A DNA stretch of 64,000 nucleotides from JAFAHD01 sp963772515 (GTDB lineage: Bacteria; Vulcanimicrobiota; Vulcanimicrobiia; Eremiobacterales; Eremiobacteraceae): contig CAVYXC010000005.1 in assembly GCA_963772515.1 (NCBI GenBank), forward strand, positions 1-64,000, written 5' to 3'. The position numbers and the translations under genes were made by a program. Below, one piece after another: positions 24,997 to 32,418 of this stretch. The stretch's first letter is position 1, and the number at the start of each line of letters is the position of its first letter. Under the pieces are notes generated by a model that had not been told where the DNA came from, searched no databases, and worked only from the letters and a program-made list of their open reading frames with translations.

Positions 24997-25833
24997 ATGA
25001 TCTCCTTGACGCACGGCGCTCTCGAGTACGCGCAAAAGCATGCATTACACGCGCTTGTCGTCGCGCAAGACGGTCGCATCGTGTCCGAGACATACGGCAG
25101 CGACTACGACGCAGCGACGCCGCACGCGTTGTATAGCGGCACCAAGAGCTTTTGGGGCGTAACCGCTCTCCTTGCGCAGCGTGAGGGGCTGCTGCGCCTC
25201 GACGATCGTGTGGCCGACACATTTCCGACCTGGCAGAACGATCCGTGGAAAAGCCGTGTCACCTTGCGCCAGCTGTTGCAGCTTACTAGCGGCATCGGAT
25301 TCGGCGGATTGGGCGCGGCCGTGCCGACCTACGCCAAAGCGCTGGCAGTGGAGGTGAAGAACGAGCCGGGAACTGTTTTCACCTACGGCGGTATTCCGCT
25401 CCAGGTCTTCGGAGCAGTGCTTGCACGCAAGCTCGAGCCGCGGGGACAAACTCCGCACGAATATCTAAAGGAGCAGGTCCTCGATCCGATCGGCATGCGC
25501 ACCGGCAAGTGGCGCACGCTTGCCGACAAGACGAGCCCGTTGCCGACCGGCGCCTTCGTCGCCGCGCGCGAGTGGTTGAAATATGGCCAATTCGTCTGCG
25601 AGCACTATCGTGAATTCGACGAATGTTTTCACGGCTCAGTCCCCAACTCGCGCTACGGTCTGGCGTGGTGGCTGGGAAGCCCGCACGCGCCATCCGACCT
25701 CCTCTACGCGAGCGGCGCTGCAGGCCAGGCGATGTACATCGTGCCCTCGCAGCGCATCGTCGTCGTGCATTTCGGCAAGTCGTCCTCGTTCAAGCACGAC
25801 GCGTTCCTCAAGCGCGTCTTCTCGGCGGCCTGA
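24997..25833 (+). CDS. Serine hydrolase, beta-lactamase / PBP-like family
   Basis: 278 residues with the class C beta-lactamase-like fold. The nucleophile motif is SGTK in LYSGTKSFWG, near residue 49. A helix LLQLTSGIGFGGLG follows, the usual TSG stretch of esterase-type members. WLKYGQF may supply the tyrosine motif, and LLYASGAAGQAMYIVPSQRIVVVHFGK is the C-terminal strand region. No signal peptide is visible, so it is likely cytoplasmic. It could be an esterase or a D-amino-acid peptidase; the exact activity is unclear. Confidence 0.85.
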   Translation: MISLTHGALEYAQKHALHALVVAQDGRIVSETYGSDYDAATPHALYSGTKSFWGVTALLAQREGLLRLDDRVADTFPTWQNDPWKSRVTLRQLLQLTSGIGFGGLGAAVPTYAKALAVEVKNEPGTVFTYGGIPLQVFGAVLARKLEPRGQTPHEYLKEQVLDPIGMRTGKWRTLADKTSPLPTGAFVAAREWLKYGQFVCEHYREFDECFHGSVPNSRYGLAWWLGSPHAPSDLLYASGAAGQAMYIVPSQRIVVVHFGKSSSFKHDAFLKRVFSAA

Positions 25834-25844
25834 TGGGCACCACA

Positions 25845-25873
25845 TAAAAAAGGGGCCGGCGATTGCCGGCCCC
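25845..25873 (-). terminator. Intrinsic terminator of the basic peptide gene
   Basis: GGGGCCGGC (25852-25860) and GCCGGCCCC (25865-25873) form a perfect 9-bp stem with a 4-nt loop. On the minus strand it is followed directly by six T residues. It ends the small basic-protein gene at 25893-26018. Confidence 0.92.
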
Positions 25874-25892
25874 TTGTAGCGTAGAACCGAGG

Positions 25893-26018
25893 TTACTTGG
25901 CTTTGCGCGCCGCTCTGCGGACCTTGCGCTTTGTCTTTCGTACGGCTCGTTTGACCTTGCGACCGGCCTTCTTAACCGTGCGTTTTGCTTTCCGCGCAAC
26001 TCTTCGGCGTTTTGCCAT
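25893..26018 (-). CDS. 41-residue histone-tail-like basic protein
   Basis: The peptide has 41 residues, 24 of them Lys or Arg, with no acidic residue. It starts MAKRRRVARKAK and continues as near-heptads (VKKAGRK, VKRAVRK, TKRKVRR, AARKAK). This composition is like histone H1 C-termini, chlamydial Hc proteins and other bacterial nucleoid-binding tails; DNA or RNA binding is likely, but the role is unknown. AAGGGGT lies about eight bases before ATG 26018 and a textbook terminator follows the stop, so it has its own transcript end. It is too short for most gene callers. Oriented away from the FAD oxidoreductase gene. Confidence 0.85.
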   Translation of the reverse strand: MAKRRRVARKAKRTVKKAGRKVKRAVRKTKRKVRRAARKAK

Positions 26019-26126
26019 TCTTTACCCCTTCTCAAACGTGTTCATGCATCCATCGTACATGGTGCAGAACTGGTAGACAAAATTTGCGAAAGGTTCGAAC
26101 TTCTCCTGCGCCAACATGTGCTCGTC

Positions 26127-27806
26127 ATGATCACGACGCAAGAGCTCAAAGCGGTTCCGCTTTTCTCGACGCTCGGTGATAAAGAGCTCGAATATCTCAA
26201 ACGCACGGTCGCCGACATCGAAGTCGCTCCCGGCGAATACGCGGTGCACGAAGGTGAATCGCGCGCTCTCATCATCACCATCGAAGGCAAACTCGAAGTC
26301 ATCAAACTTATCGACGGCGTCGAGCGCGTCATCGGCATCCGCAATTCCGGCGACATGTTCGGCGAAGTGCCGATGGTGTTCAACACGCCGTTCGTCGCGG
26401 GGTTGCGCGCGCTCGAGCCGTCGCGCGTCACGCGGCTGGAAGTCAACGCCTACCACACGCTCGCCGCCGCTGCCCCCGAGATCTCCGCCAAGGTCGGCAC
26501 GTCGGCGCTCGACCGCGTGCAGGGCCTGCAAGAGATCGCCGCATCGCCGACGCCGCCCGAATTGCTGATCATCGGCCCGCGCTGGGATCCGCCGACGCAT
26601 GCCATCCGCGACTTTCTGCAGCGCAATCAGGTGTCATACGAGTGGCTGACGCCGGATGATCCCATCGTCGACGACCTCAAACTCGACGGCTTGCCCTCAC
26701 CGCAATATCCGGTCGTGCGGTTCCAAGACGGGACGGTGGCGGTCAATCCCACACCGCGCGACATCGGCACGACGCTTGGGCTTGCAATTCATCCGTCGAA
26801 ATCCGCGTACGACGTCGTGATCGTGGGAGGCGGCCCAGGCGGTCTCGCGGCGGCGGTCTACGGCGCATCTGAGGGCCTGAACACCGTGCTCATCGAGCGC
26901 GAGTCGCCTGGCGGACAGGCCGGCACGTCCTCGCGTATCGAGAACTATCTCGGGTTCCCCGTCGGCGTCTCCGGAGACGAGCTGGCCGCTCGCGCGTTGC
27001 GCCAAGCCAGACGCTTGGGCGCGGAGATCGTGGTCACGCGCTGCGTCAAGAGCATCGACGCAAACCGCATGACCGTCACCCTGGACGGCGATGAGGTGCT
27101 GCAGACCCGGGCGATCATTCTCGCGCTTGGCGTGACGTGGCGGCGGCTTGAGATCGAATCGCTCGAGCGTCTCGTCGGCAGAGGCGTCTACTATGGAGCA
27201 TCGCGCAGCGAAGCCCCGTTGATCCAGGGCCAAGACGTGTATCTGGTCGGCGCGGGCAACTCGGCCGGCCAGGCGGCGCTGTTCTTCGCCACCCATGCCC
27301 GGCAGGTGACGATCCTGTGCCGCAGCGACTCGCTCGCCAACAGCATGTCCTACTACCTGATCGAGCAGTTGAAAGCCAAGGCGAACGTGCGCGTCGAGCT
27401 ACGCAGCGGAGTCGTCGCCGGCTACGGCGACGAGCACCTCGAAGCGATCGATGTCAAGAACGATGAAACGGGTCTCATTACGCGGCGTGAGACCAGCGCG
27501 CTGTTCGTGTTCATCGGCGCCGAGACCGACACCGCATGGCTGCCGCCCGAGATCGCGCGCGACAAGCGCGGTTTCGTGATCACGGGTACCGGCGCCGCGC
27601 AAACGGATAACTGGAAGTCCGCCACGCGCGATCCCTATCTCTTGGAGACGAGCGTGCCCGGCATCTTCGCGATCGGCGACGTCAGATCGGGTTCGGTGAA
27701 GCGCGTCGCTGCCGGAGTCGGTGAAGGAAGCATGTCCATCGCGTTCCTTCACCAGTATCTCCAGCTCGCGCCTCAGCCCGATGCCGGCGCGCCGACGAAG
27801 TCGTAG
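26127..27806 (+). CDS. Cyclic-nucleotide-binding FAD/NAD(P) oxidoreductase, TrxR-like
   Basis: 559 residues in three parts. Residues 1-135 are a cAMP/cGMP-binding-type (CNBD) domain (SGDMFGEVPMVFNTPFVAGLRA is the nucleotide cassette). Residues 145-220 look like a thioredoxin fold without cysteines. From 228 to the end is a thioredoxin-reductase-like flavoprotein with FAD motif VVIVGGGPGGLAAAVYGAS, NADP motif VYLVGAGNSAGQAALFF and closing GIFAIGDVRSGSVKRVA. The CxxC redox pair normally found between these motifs is replaced by GASRSEA, so it cannot reduce thioredoxin in the usual way. The start at ATG 26127 is the beginning of the CNBD; the open frame reaches 25863 across the divergent peptide gene. 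Overlaps the next gene by 34 bp, convergent. Confidence 0.86.
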   Translation: MITTQELKAVPLFSTLGDKELEYLKRTVADIEVAPGEYAVHEGESRALIITIEGKLEVIKLIDGVERVIGIRNSGDMFGEVPMVFNTPFVAGLRALEPSRVTRLEVNAYHTLAAAAPEISAKVGTSALDRVQGLQEIAASPTPPELLIIGPRWDPPTHAIRDFLQRNQVSYEWLTPDDPIVDDLKLDGLPSPQYPVVRFQDGTVAVNPTPRDIGTTLGLAIHPSKSAYDVVIVGGGPGGLAAAVYGASEGLNTVLIERESPGGQAGTSSRIENYLGFPVGVSGDELAARALRQARRLGAEIVVTRCVKSIDANRMTVTLDGDEVLQTRAIILALGVTWRRLEIESLERLVGRGVYYGASRSEAPLIQGQDVYLVGAGNSAGQAALFFATHARQVTILCRSDSLANSMSYYLIEQLKAKANVRVELRSGVVAGYGDEHLEAIDVKNDETGLITRRETSALFVFIGAETDTAWLPPEIARDKRGFVITGTGAAQTDNWKSATRDPYLLETSVPGIFAIGDVRSGSVKRVAAGVGEGSMSIAFLHQYLQLAPQPDAGAPTKS

Positions 27807-28174
27807 AGCTGCTGGTTCCCGACCGAGCCGGTCGCGACGATGCCGTTCTGATCGAGCGATCCGTCGATGTGGAGTTCGCCGTTCTGACCGATCTCGAGGT
27901 GGACCCGCGTGCCGCTCAGCGTGCCCGTCACCGGTACGGTCTTCCCGTACAGCGAGTCGGTCTTGGGTGCAGTGCCTTTGTACGTGCCGCTGATGCCGCC
28001 ATCAGGCGCGACGGTGATGGTCATGTCGCCGTCGCGTTCGGCTTGATCGCCGAGGGTCGGCACCATGGCGGTCGAGAAATGTAGCGTGCGCGCCGCGCCG
28101 GAATCGGCACGAGCGGGGACCAGCGCGCAGATGAGCGCGCCGGCGGTGAACATCGCGATGAGCATGCGGTGCAT
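27773..28174 (-). CDS. Small exported protein, unknown
   Basis: This 133-residue protein starts at ATG 28174, with GAGGAGG ideally placed upstream; the in-frame extension to 28273 is not supported. The signal peptide ends near VPARADS. The mature chain is beta-rich with repeating short strands (GDMTITVAPDGGISGTYKG, VPVTGTLSGTRVHLEIGQNG), resembling small secreted beta-barrel or META/heparinase-like proteins; no family is certain. It overlaps the end of the oxidoreductase gene on the other strand by 34 bp. Confidence 0.76.
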   Translation of the reverse strand: MHRMLIAMFTAGALICALVPARADSGAARTLHFSTAMVPTLGDQAERDGDMTITVAPDGGISGTYKGTAPKTDSLYGKTVPVTGTLSGTRVHLEIGQNGELHIDGSLDQNGIVATGSVGNQQLYDFVGAPASG

Positions 28175-28259
28175 TGGGTCCTCCTCGTGGTATGTGATTG
28201 CCTCTGAAAGGCTCGCGACAGACCTTCGACGATTCGGCGGCCGAGGACCGCTCAACTGA

Positions 28260-28691
28260 ATGGATAATGGCACGGCCGTGGCACTGGGCTACGCACTGCT
28301 CATCGGCATCGTCGCAGGGCTGCGCACGATGATCGCACCGACGGCGGTGGCATACGCGCGCAACTCGTCGTTGTGGATCCTGTTCGCGGTGCTGGTGCTC
28401 GTCGAGTTAGTGGGCGACAAGCTGCCAAAGGCACCGGCGCGCACGAGCCCGCTGCCGCTTTTCTTCCGATGTCTGGCCGGAGGGGCGTCTGCCTATTTCC
28501 TGACACGCGCGGACATCGCGCCGTGGCTCGCGGCCGGCGCAGGCGTCGTCGGCGCGCTGATCGGCGCGTACGGCGGCTACGGGCTGCGCCGGCTTTTGAC
28601 CCATTCGGCCAGGTTGCCCGACATCGCGGTCGCGTTAGGCGAAGACGTCGTCACCATCGCACTCGCGCTGGTGGCGATCCGCCAAGCATAG
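28260..28691 (+). CDS. DUF4126-like membrane protein
   Basis: 143 residues with four or so hydrophobic helices. GIVAGLRTMIAPTAVAYA at the N-terminus, VELVGDKLPKAPARTSP and the glycine-rich helix AGAGVVGALIGAYGGYGLRR fit the pattern of DUF4126 inner-membrane proteins. Function of that family is unknown. GAGGA lies about 14 bases before the ATG. The gene stands alone between a divergent exported-protein gene and a convergent SDR gene. Confidence 0.75.
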   Translation: MDNGTAVALGYALLIGIVAGLRTMIAPTAVAYARNSSLWILFAVLVLVELVGDKLPKAPARTSPLPLFFRCLAGGASAYFLTRADIAPWLAAGAGVVGALIGAYGGYGLRRLLTHSARLPDIAVALGEDVVTIALALVAIRQA

Positions 28692-28713
28692 GCCGGTCTT
28701 TGGCCATCTCGCC

Positions 28714-29475
28714 CTAGGTCGCGAGCAGGCCGCCGTCGACCGCGAGCACGTGTCCGGTCACATAGCTCGAGGCGGCGCTTGCAAGGAACAGCAGCGGACC
28801 GTCAAGCTCGTGCGCCAGTCCCGGGCGGTGCATCGGGGTCATGCGCGCGATGACGTCGAGCGCTTTCTTGCTGGCGAAGATCTCGGACGTCATCTCGCTC
28901 TCGAAATATGCCGGCGCGATCGCATTGACGCGCACGCCGCGGCCCGACCACTCGATCGCCAGCTCGCGCGTGAGGTTGACGAGGCCGCCTTTGCTGGCGG
29001 CATAGCCCGGCGTGGGGTGGATGCCGCCGCCGACGACACCGAGCACCGAGGCGATGTTGATGATGCTGCCGCTGCCGCGTTCGAGCATGTGCCGCGCCAC
29101 GTGCTGCGAGACGGAGAACGCCGCGGTCAGGTTGAGCGCGACGATGTCGGCAAAGGACTGAAGCGGTTCTTCTTCTGCGCGATAAGGATCGGCATCGCCG
29201 GCAGCGTTGACGAGCACGTCGATCCGGCCGTACTTGGCTATCGCCGCGGCGACGAGGCGCGTCACATCGGCTTCGTCGGTGACATCGCAGGCGACGGGCA
29301 AGGCATCGCGCAGCTGCGCGGCGAGGGCCTTTAGCCGCTCGACGCGGCGCGCCGCCAGCACGACCTTCGCGCCCGCTGCGTCGAGCACGCGACAAAAGCG
29401 CGCCCCTAGACCGCTGGATGCTCCGGTGACGAGCGCGACGCGTTCGTCGAGCCGAAACGGTGTGATGACGTCCAC
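28714..29475 (-). CDS. Short-chain dehydrogenase/reductase (SDR)
   Basis: A 253-residue classical SDR. The cofactor motif is VTGASSGLGARF (residues 16-27), followed by NAAG, the catalytic Ser in IINIASVLG and the YxxxK pair in PGYAASKGGL. Residues after the first beta strand (AARRVERL) suggest NADP. The C-terminal VTGHVLAVDGGLLAT is typical of 3-oxoacyl-ACP-reductase-like SDRs, but a substrate cannot be assigned. Start is GTG 29475. The winged-helix gene lies 15 bp upstream on the same strand, so the two may be one transcript. Confidence 0.9.
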   Translation of the reverse strand: MDVITPFRLDERVALVTGASSGLGARFCRVLDAAGAKVVLAARRVERLKALAAQLRDALPVACDVTDEADVTRLVAAAIAKYGRIDVLVNAAGDADPYRAEEEPLQSFADIVALNLTAAFSVSQHVARHMLERGSGSIINIASVLGVVGGGIHPTPGYAASKGGLVNLTRELAIEWSGRGVRVNAIAPAYFESEMTSEIFASKKALDVIARMTPMHRPGLAHELDGPLLFLASAASSYVTGHVLAVDGGLLAT

Positions 29476-29490
29476 AAGCGCGTCGTCGAG

Positions 29491-29847
29491 CTACGAGGCG
29501 AGCAGATCCGGATAGTCGCGCTTGGTGCGGTCGTACGCCGCCTCCAAGAGCAGCGGGTTCAGCAGGTATGCGAACGACCTGACCCGGCGCACGCTCTTGA
29601 TGAAGCCCTTCATCTCAAGCTTCTTGAGCGCGAGCTTGACGCGATGCTCGGACACGCGCAGCGAGCGCGCGAATTCCGCATGCCCTGGATAAGCATCGCA
29701 GGTCGAGGTCTTGATCGTCCCGAGAAGCCACAGCTTCTCGAGCACCCGTTTTTCGCACGGCGTGAGCAATTCGGTGCCGCGCAGCGAGGTGAAGAACGAA
29801 TCCCACAATCTGCTGCAGAACTGCTCCGCGAGTTGCTTCTTATGCAT
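29491..29847 (-). CDS. Small winged-helix DNA-binding protein
   Basis: 118 residues, ATG 29847 with GGTAGGGG upstream. LLTPCEKRVLEKLWLL starts the first helix, and GHAEFARSLRVSEHRVKLALKKLEMKGFIKSVRRVRSFAYLLNP is a classic helix-turn-helix with a wing, similar to the MarR/replication-type winged helices that use the stop-and-read pattern of short regulators. It is highly charged and lacks an effector domain. It is divergent from ku across a 153-bp region holding SOS-box-like sites, so it may be LexA-controlled, or may itself bind there. Its target genes are unknown. Confidence 0.78.
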   Translation of the reverse strand: MHKKQLAEQFCSRLWDSFFTSLRGTELLTPCEKRVLEKLWLLGTIKTSTCDAYPGHAEFARSLRVSEHRVKLALKKLEMKGFIKSVRRVRSFAYLLNPLLLEAAYDRTKRDYPDLLAS

Positions 29848-29894
29848 GTTCCCCTACCCCCGGTCTGTGAGCGCGAGCGAAGACAAGGGTATAT

Positions 29895-29908
29895 CGAACA
29901 TATGTTTG
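29895..29908. promoter_or_regulatory. SOS-box-like palindrome (CGAAC-N4-GTTTG)
   Basis: CGAACATATGTTTG fits the Gram-positive type LexA consensus CGAAC-RNRY-GTTYG at every position. It lies 48 bp upstream of the winged-helix gene start and 93 bp upstream of ku. Regulation of either gene by LexA is inference. Confidence 0.72.
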
Positions 29909-29909
29909 T

Positions 29910-29923
29910 CGACGCTATGTTCG
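29910..29923. promoter_or_regulatory. Second, degenerate SOS-box-like site
   Basis: CGACGCTATGTTCG keeps the 3' half (GTTCG) and the CGA of the consensus but misses three positions of the 5' half and centre. It is exactly 15 bp from the first site, so a pair of LexA dimers could bind side by side. Weak alone. Confidence 0.4.
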
Positions 29924-30000
29924 ATTCCTTCAGGGGCTGTGATGGAGCACACGTTCGGTGCCGATGGGAAGTATAGTAGAAGAGAGGGGACATTAGCGCC

Positions 30001-30861
30001 ATGGCACACGCGATCTGGAATGGCTCGATCAACTTCGGACTGGTGACGATTCCCGTCCGGCTATTCACGGCTGTCCGAGAGAACGAGATCCACTTCAACA
30101 TGCTCCACAAGAAAGACAAAGGACGCATCAACTTCCAGCGCGTCTGCGCCATCGACGGCAAGAAAGTCGAGTGGAACGACATCGTCAAGGGCTACGAAGT
30201 CGGCGACGGCGACTACGTCATCATCTCGGATGAGGACATCAAGAGCGTCAGCATCGAGGCCACGCAATCGATCGACATCACCGAGTTCGTGGACCTGGCC
30301 GAGATCAATCCCATCCTGTTCGACAAGCCGTACTATCTCGAGCCCGAGAAGAAAGGCCGCCACGCGTACGCGCTGCTGCGCGATGCGCTGGCCAGCGCGG
30401 GCAAGGTCGGCATCGCGCGCGTCGTCATCCGCACCAAGGAATATCTGTGCGCGCTCAAGCCCAACGGCAATGCGCTCGTGCTCGAGCTGATGCACTATCC
30501 TGACGAGATCGTCGACGCCGGCGACTTCGATTTCCCGCCGGCGAAAGAAAAAGTGCCGGCCGGCGAGATGAAGGCGGCCAAACTGCTGATCGACACAATG
30601 GCAGGCAAGTTCCAACCCGAAGAGTATCGCGACCGCTATCGCGACGCGATGATGGCGATGATCGAAGCCCGCTCCAAGGGCAAACCGACGCGCGCCAAAG
30701 TCACCGCGAAGCCCAAGCCCGCGACCGACGTCGTCAATCTCATGGACGTGCTCCAAGAGAGCCTTAAGCAAAGTTCCAAGAAACGGCCGGTCGCCGCCAA
30801 CGGCAAGAGCAAGAGCGCTTCGAACGGCCACGCGAAAAAGCGGGTAGCGGCGCGCGCGTAG
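30001..30861 (+). CDS. ku: Ku protein, non-homologous end joining
   Basis: 286 residues. MAHAIWNGSINFGLVTIPVRL is the bacterial Ku start, followed by HFNMLHKKDKGRINFQRVC, GYEVGDGDYVIISDEDI and IDITEFVDLAEINPILFDKPYYLEP, all core Ku motifs. The C-terminal 50 residues are Lys/Ala-rich (SSKKRPVAANGKSKSASNG), typical of Ku tails that add DNA binding. Ku forms a homodimeric ring on DNA ends and recruits LigD; no ligD is in this window. The ATG has GAGGGG about 11 bases upstream. The gene is followed 9 bp later by a peroxiredoxin gene and then an NHL gene, so they are likely one operon, perhaps under the SOS-like sites upstream. Confidence 0.95.
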   Translation: MAHAIWNGSINFGLVTIPVRLFTAVRENEIHFNMLHKKDKGRINFQRVCAIDGKKVEWNDIVKGYEVGDGDYVIISDEDIKSVSIEATQSIDITEFVDLAEINPILFDKPYYLEPEKKGRHAYALLRDALASAGKVGIARVVIRTKEYLCALKPNGNALVLELMHYPDEIVDAGDFDFPPAKEKVPAGEMKAAKLLIDTMAGKFQPEEYRDRYRDAMMAMIEARSKGKPTRAKVTAKPKPATDVVNLMDVLQESLKQSSKKRPVAANGKSKSASNGHAKKRVAARA

Positions 30862-30870
30862 CGCGCGTCC

Positions 30871-31329
30871 ATGGTCGGCCGGCAGGCGCCTGACTTCACG
30901 CTGGCAGACCAGGATGGCGTCCCCGTCGCACTGGCGGACGTCCTCGCGCGCAGCCGCGCAGTCTTGATCTTCTACGTGTTGGACCACACGCTCGGCTGAT
31001 ACTTCCAGCTCGCCGCCGTGCGCGGCGACGCGGACAAATACGCCGCAGCCGGCGTTGAGGTGTTCGGGGTCAACGGCGCGAGCGTGCAATCCCACCGCGC
31101 CTTTCGGCGGCGTCACGGATTCACGGCGCGCCTGCTGAGCGACCGGGATCTGCGGGTCTCGACGGCATACGACGCGGTGAAGCATTTCGGTCCGTTTCGG
31201 TACATCGACCGCACGGTGGTCGGCATCGCTCCAGATGGACGTATCGCGTTCTACAAGCGAGGCTTCCCGGCAAGCGACGAGATCCTCGCGGGGCTTTCAG
31301 GCAGCGACCCCGAACCGACGACCCGATGA
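30871..31329 (+). CDS. Peroxiredoxin (AhpC/TSA, BCP type) with in-frame TGA at catalytic Cys; candidate selenoprotein
   Basis: Read through one TGA (30997-30999, codon 43) this is a 152-residue peroxiredoxin. N-terminal APDFTLADQDGVPV, then IFYVLDHTLG-[TGA]-YFQLAAVRGD, which aligns to the BCP site FYPKDDTPGCTKEACAFRD with TGA at the peroxidatic Cys. The frame continues for 109 codons of clear peroxiredoxin sequence (EVFGVNGASVQSHRAF, LLSDRDLRVSTAYD, DRTVVGIAPDGRIAFYKRG). The rest has no Cys, so it would be a one-Sec enzyme reducing peroxides with an outside thiol. Directly after TGA a 7-bp stem (31010-31028) with a GU-containing loop resembles a bacterial SECIS. If no Sec machinery exists, it is a nonsense pseudogene. 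ATG 30871; ATGA overlap with the next gene. Confidence 0.8.
31010..31028 (+). promoter_or_regulatory. Candidate bacterial SECIS hairpin
   Basis: TCGCCGC (31010-31016) and GCGGCGA (31022-31028) pair perfectly over 7 bp around a loop CGTGC. The loop begins 17 nt after the TGA and has G among its first two bases with U next. This agrees with general rules for bacterial SECIS elements (loop about 16-37 nt from UGA, stem over 4 bp, early G). In GC-rich sequence such stems also arise by chance. Confidence 0.55.
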
Positions 31330-32408
31330 GACGAGCAGCTACGCGCCGGCGCGCTATGCTCTTCGCGTTCGCGGCTGCCTGCTCGGCGGGCGCTGTCGCG
31401 CTCGATGCGCACCTGCCGGCGACCGCCGCCGATGTGAGCGATCAGGTCGTCGTGCCTGTCCGCACGATCAAAGGCGCGACCACTGGACTCTTGTGGCCCA
31501 GCGGTGTGGCCGTCGATGCGTCCGGTGCGGTGTATGTCTCCAACGACGGTGATCTGGCAGCCAAACAAGATAGCGTCACGGTGTATGGCCCCGGCACGAA
31601 CGGCGACGCGGCCCCGGCGCGCGTGATCTCCGGCGGGCGAACGGGCTTGACGCGGCCCGGCGGCCTGGCGGTCGATGCCGCAGGCATCCTTTATGTGGCC
31701 AACGCCGGCGTGAGCGGCGCCGGCAGCAGCATCCTCGGGCAGGATCGCGTGCTGGTCTTCGCCGCGGGCGCGAAAGGCGACGTCGCTCCGCTGCGCTACA
31801 TCACCAACGGCATCGTCACGCCCAAGGCCGTGGCGTTCGACGTGCGCGGTTTCGTCTACGTCTCGAATTACGGCGCGATGGTCAACGCGCCGAACTCCAT
31901 CACCGTGTACAAGCCGGGCGCTTCTGCCGATGCGACGCCCGTACGGGCGATCACCGGCTCGCGCACCACGCTCGACACGCCGCTCGGGCTGGCGATCGGA
32001 CCGCACGGCGACGTGTTCGTCGTCAACAGCGGCCGGGTGAATATGGGCATCGACAGCATCATCATCTTCGCGCCGGGAGCGAATGGCAACGCCACGCCCG
32101 AACGCACGATCACCGGCGATAAGACCGATTTGGACGTGCCACAAGGCGTCGCAGTGGACGCCGCCGGCTACATCTACGTGACGAACTTCGGCAGCAGCAG
32201 CATCACCGTGTACGCGCCCAATGCGAACGGGAATGCGGCGCCCGTCCGGCTGATCGCGGGCACCGACGCGAATCTTGGCGCGTACGTCGCGGGCGTAGCC
32301 TCGGGCGTTTCAGACGGCGATCTTTACGTGGTGAGCAGATCGCAACAGCCGACCACCGAGCCGTCCTGGGTCGGCGTTTTCTCGCGCTCCTCCATCGTCG
32401 GGCCTTAA
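31326..32408 (+). CDS. Exported NHL-type beta-propeller protein
   Basis: This 360-residue protein starts at an ATG that overlaps the peroxiredoxin stop (ATGA). A basic N-terminus and hydrophobic core form a signal peptide (to about residue 36, TAADVSD). The body is five or more propeller-like repeats, each of the form GNAAPVRTI then GLxxPxGVAVDAxGxxYVxN and SITVYAPxxNG. This class is common in some uncultured soil lineages and is similar to the lipoprotein at 57157-58161. Ligand or role unknown; a surface or periplasmic interaction domain is likely. The overlap implies translation with the peroxiredoxin. Confidence 0.84.
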   Translation: MRRAATRRRAMLFAFAAACSAGAVALDAHLPATAADVSDQVVVPVRTIKGATTGLLWPSGVAVDASGAVYVSNDGDLAAKQDSVTVYGPGTNGDAAPARVISGGRTGLTRPGGLAVDAAGILYVANAGVSGAGSSILGQDRVLVFAAGAKGDVAPLRYITNGIVTPKAVAFDVRGFVYVSNYGAMVNAPNSITVYKPGASADATPVRAITGSRTTLDTPLGLAIGPHGDVFVVNSGRVNMGIDSIIIFAPGANGNATPERTITGDKTDLDVPQGVAVDAAGYIYVTNFGSSSITVYAPNANGNAAPVRLIAGTDANLGAYVAGVASGVSDGDLYVVSRSQQPTTEPSWVGVFSRSSIVGP

Positions 32409-32418
32409 GCGCGAGCTC

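Noticed and set aside
30061..31185. Minus-strand frame opposite ku and the peroxiredoxin gene
   Set aside because: Shadow frame of ku with no domain; it runs across the peroxiredoxin TGA region but is only the complement of real coding sequence.
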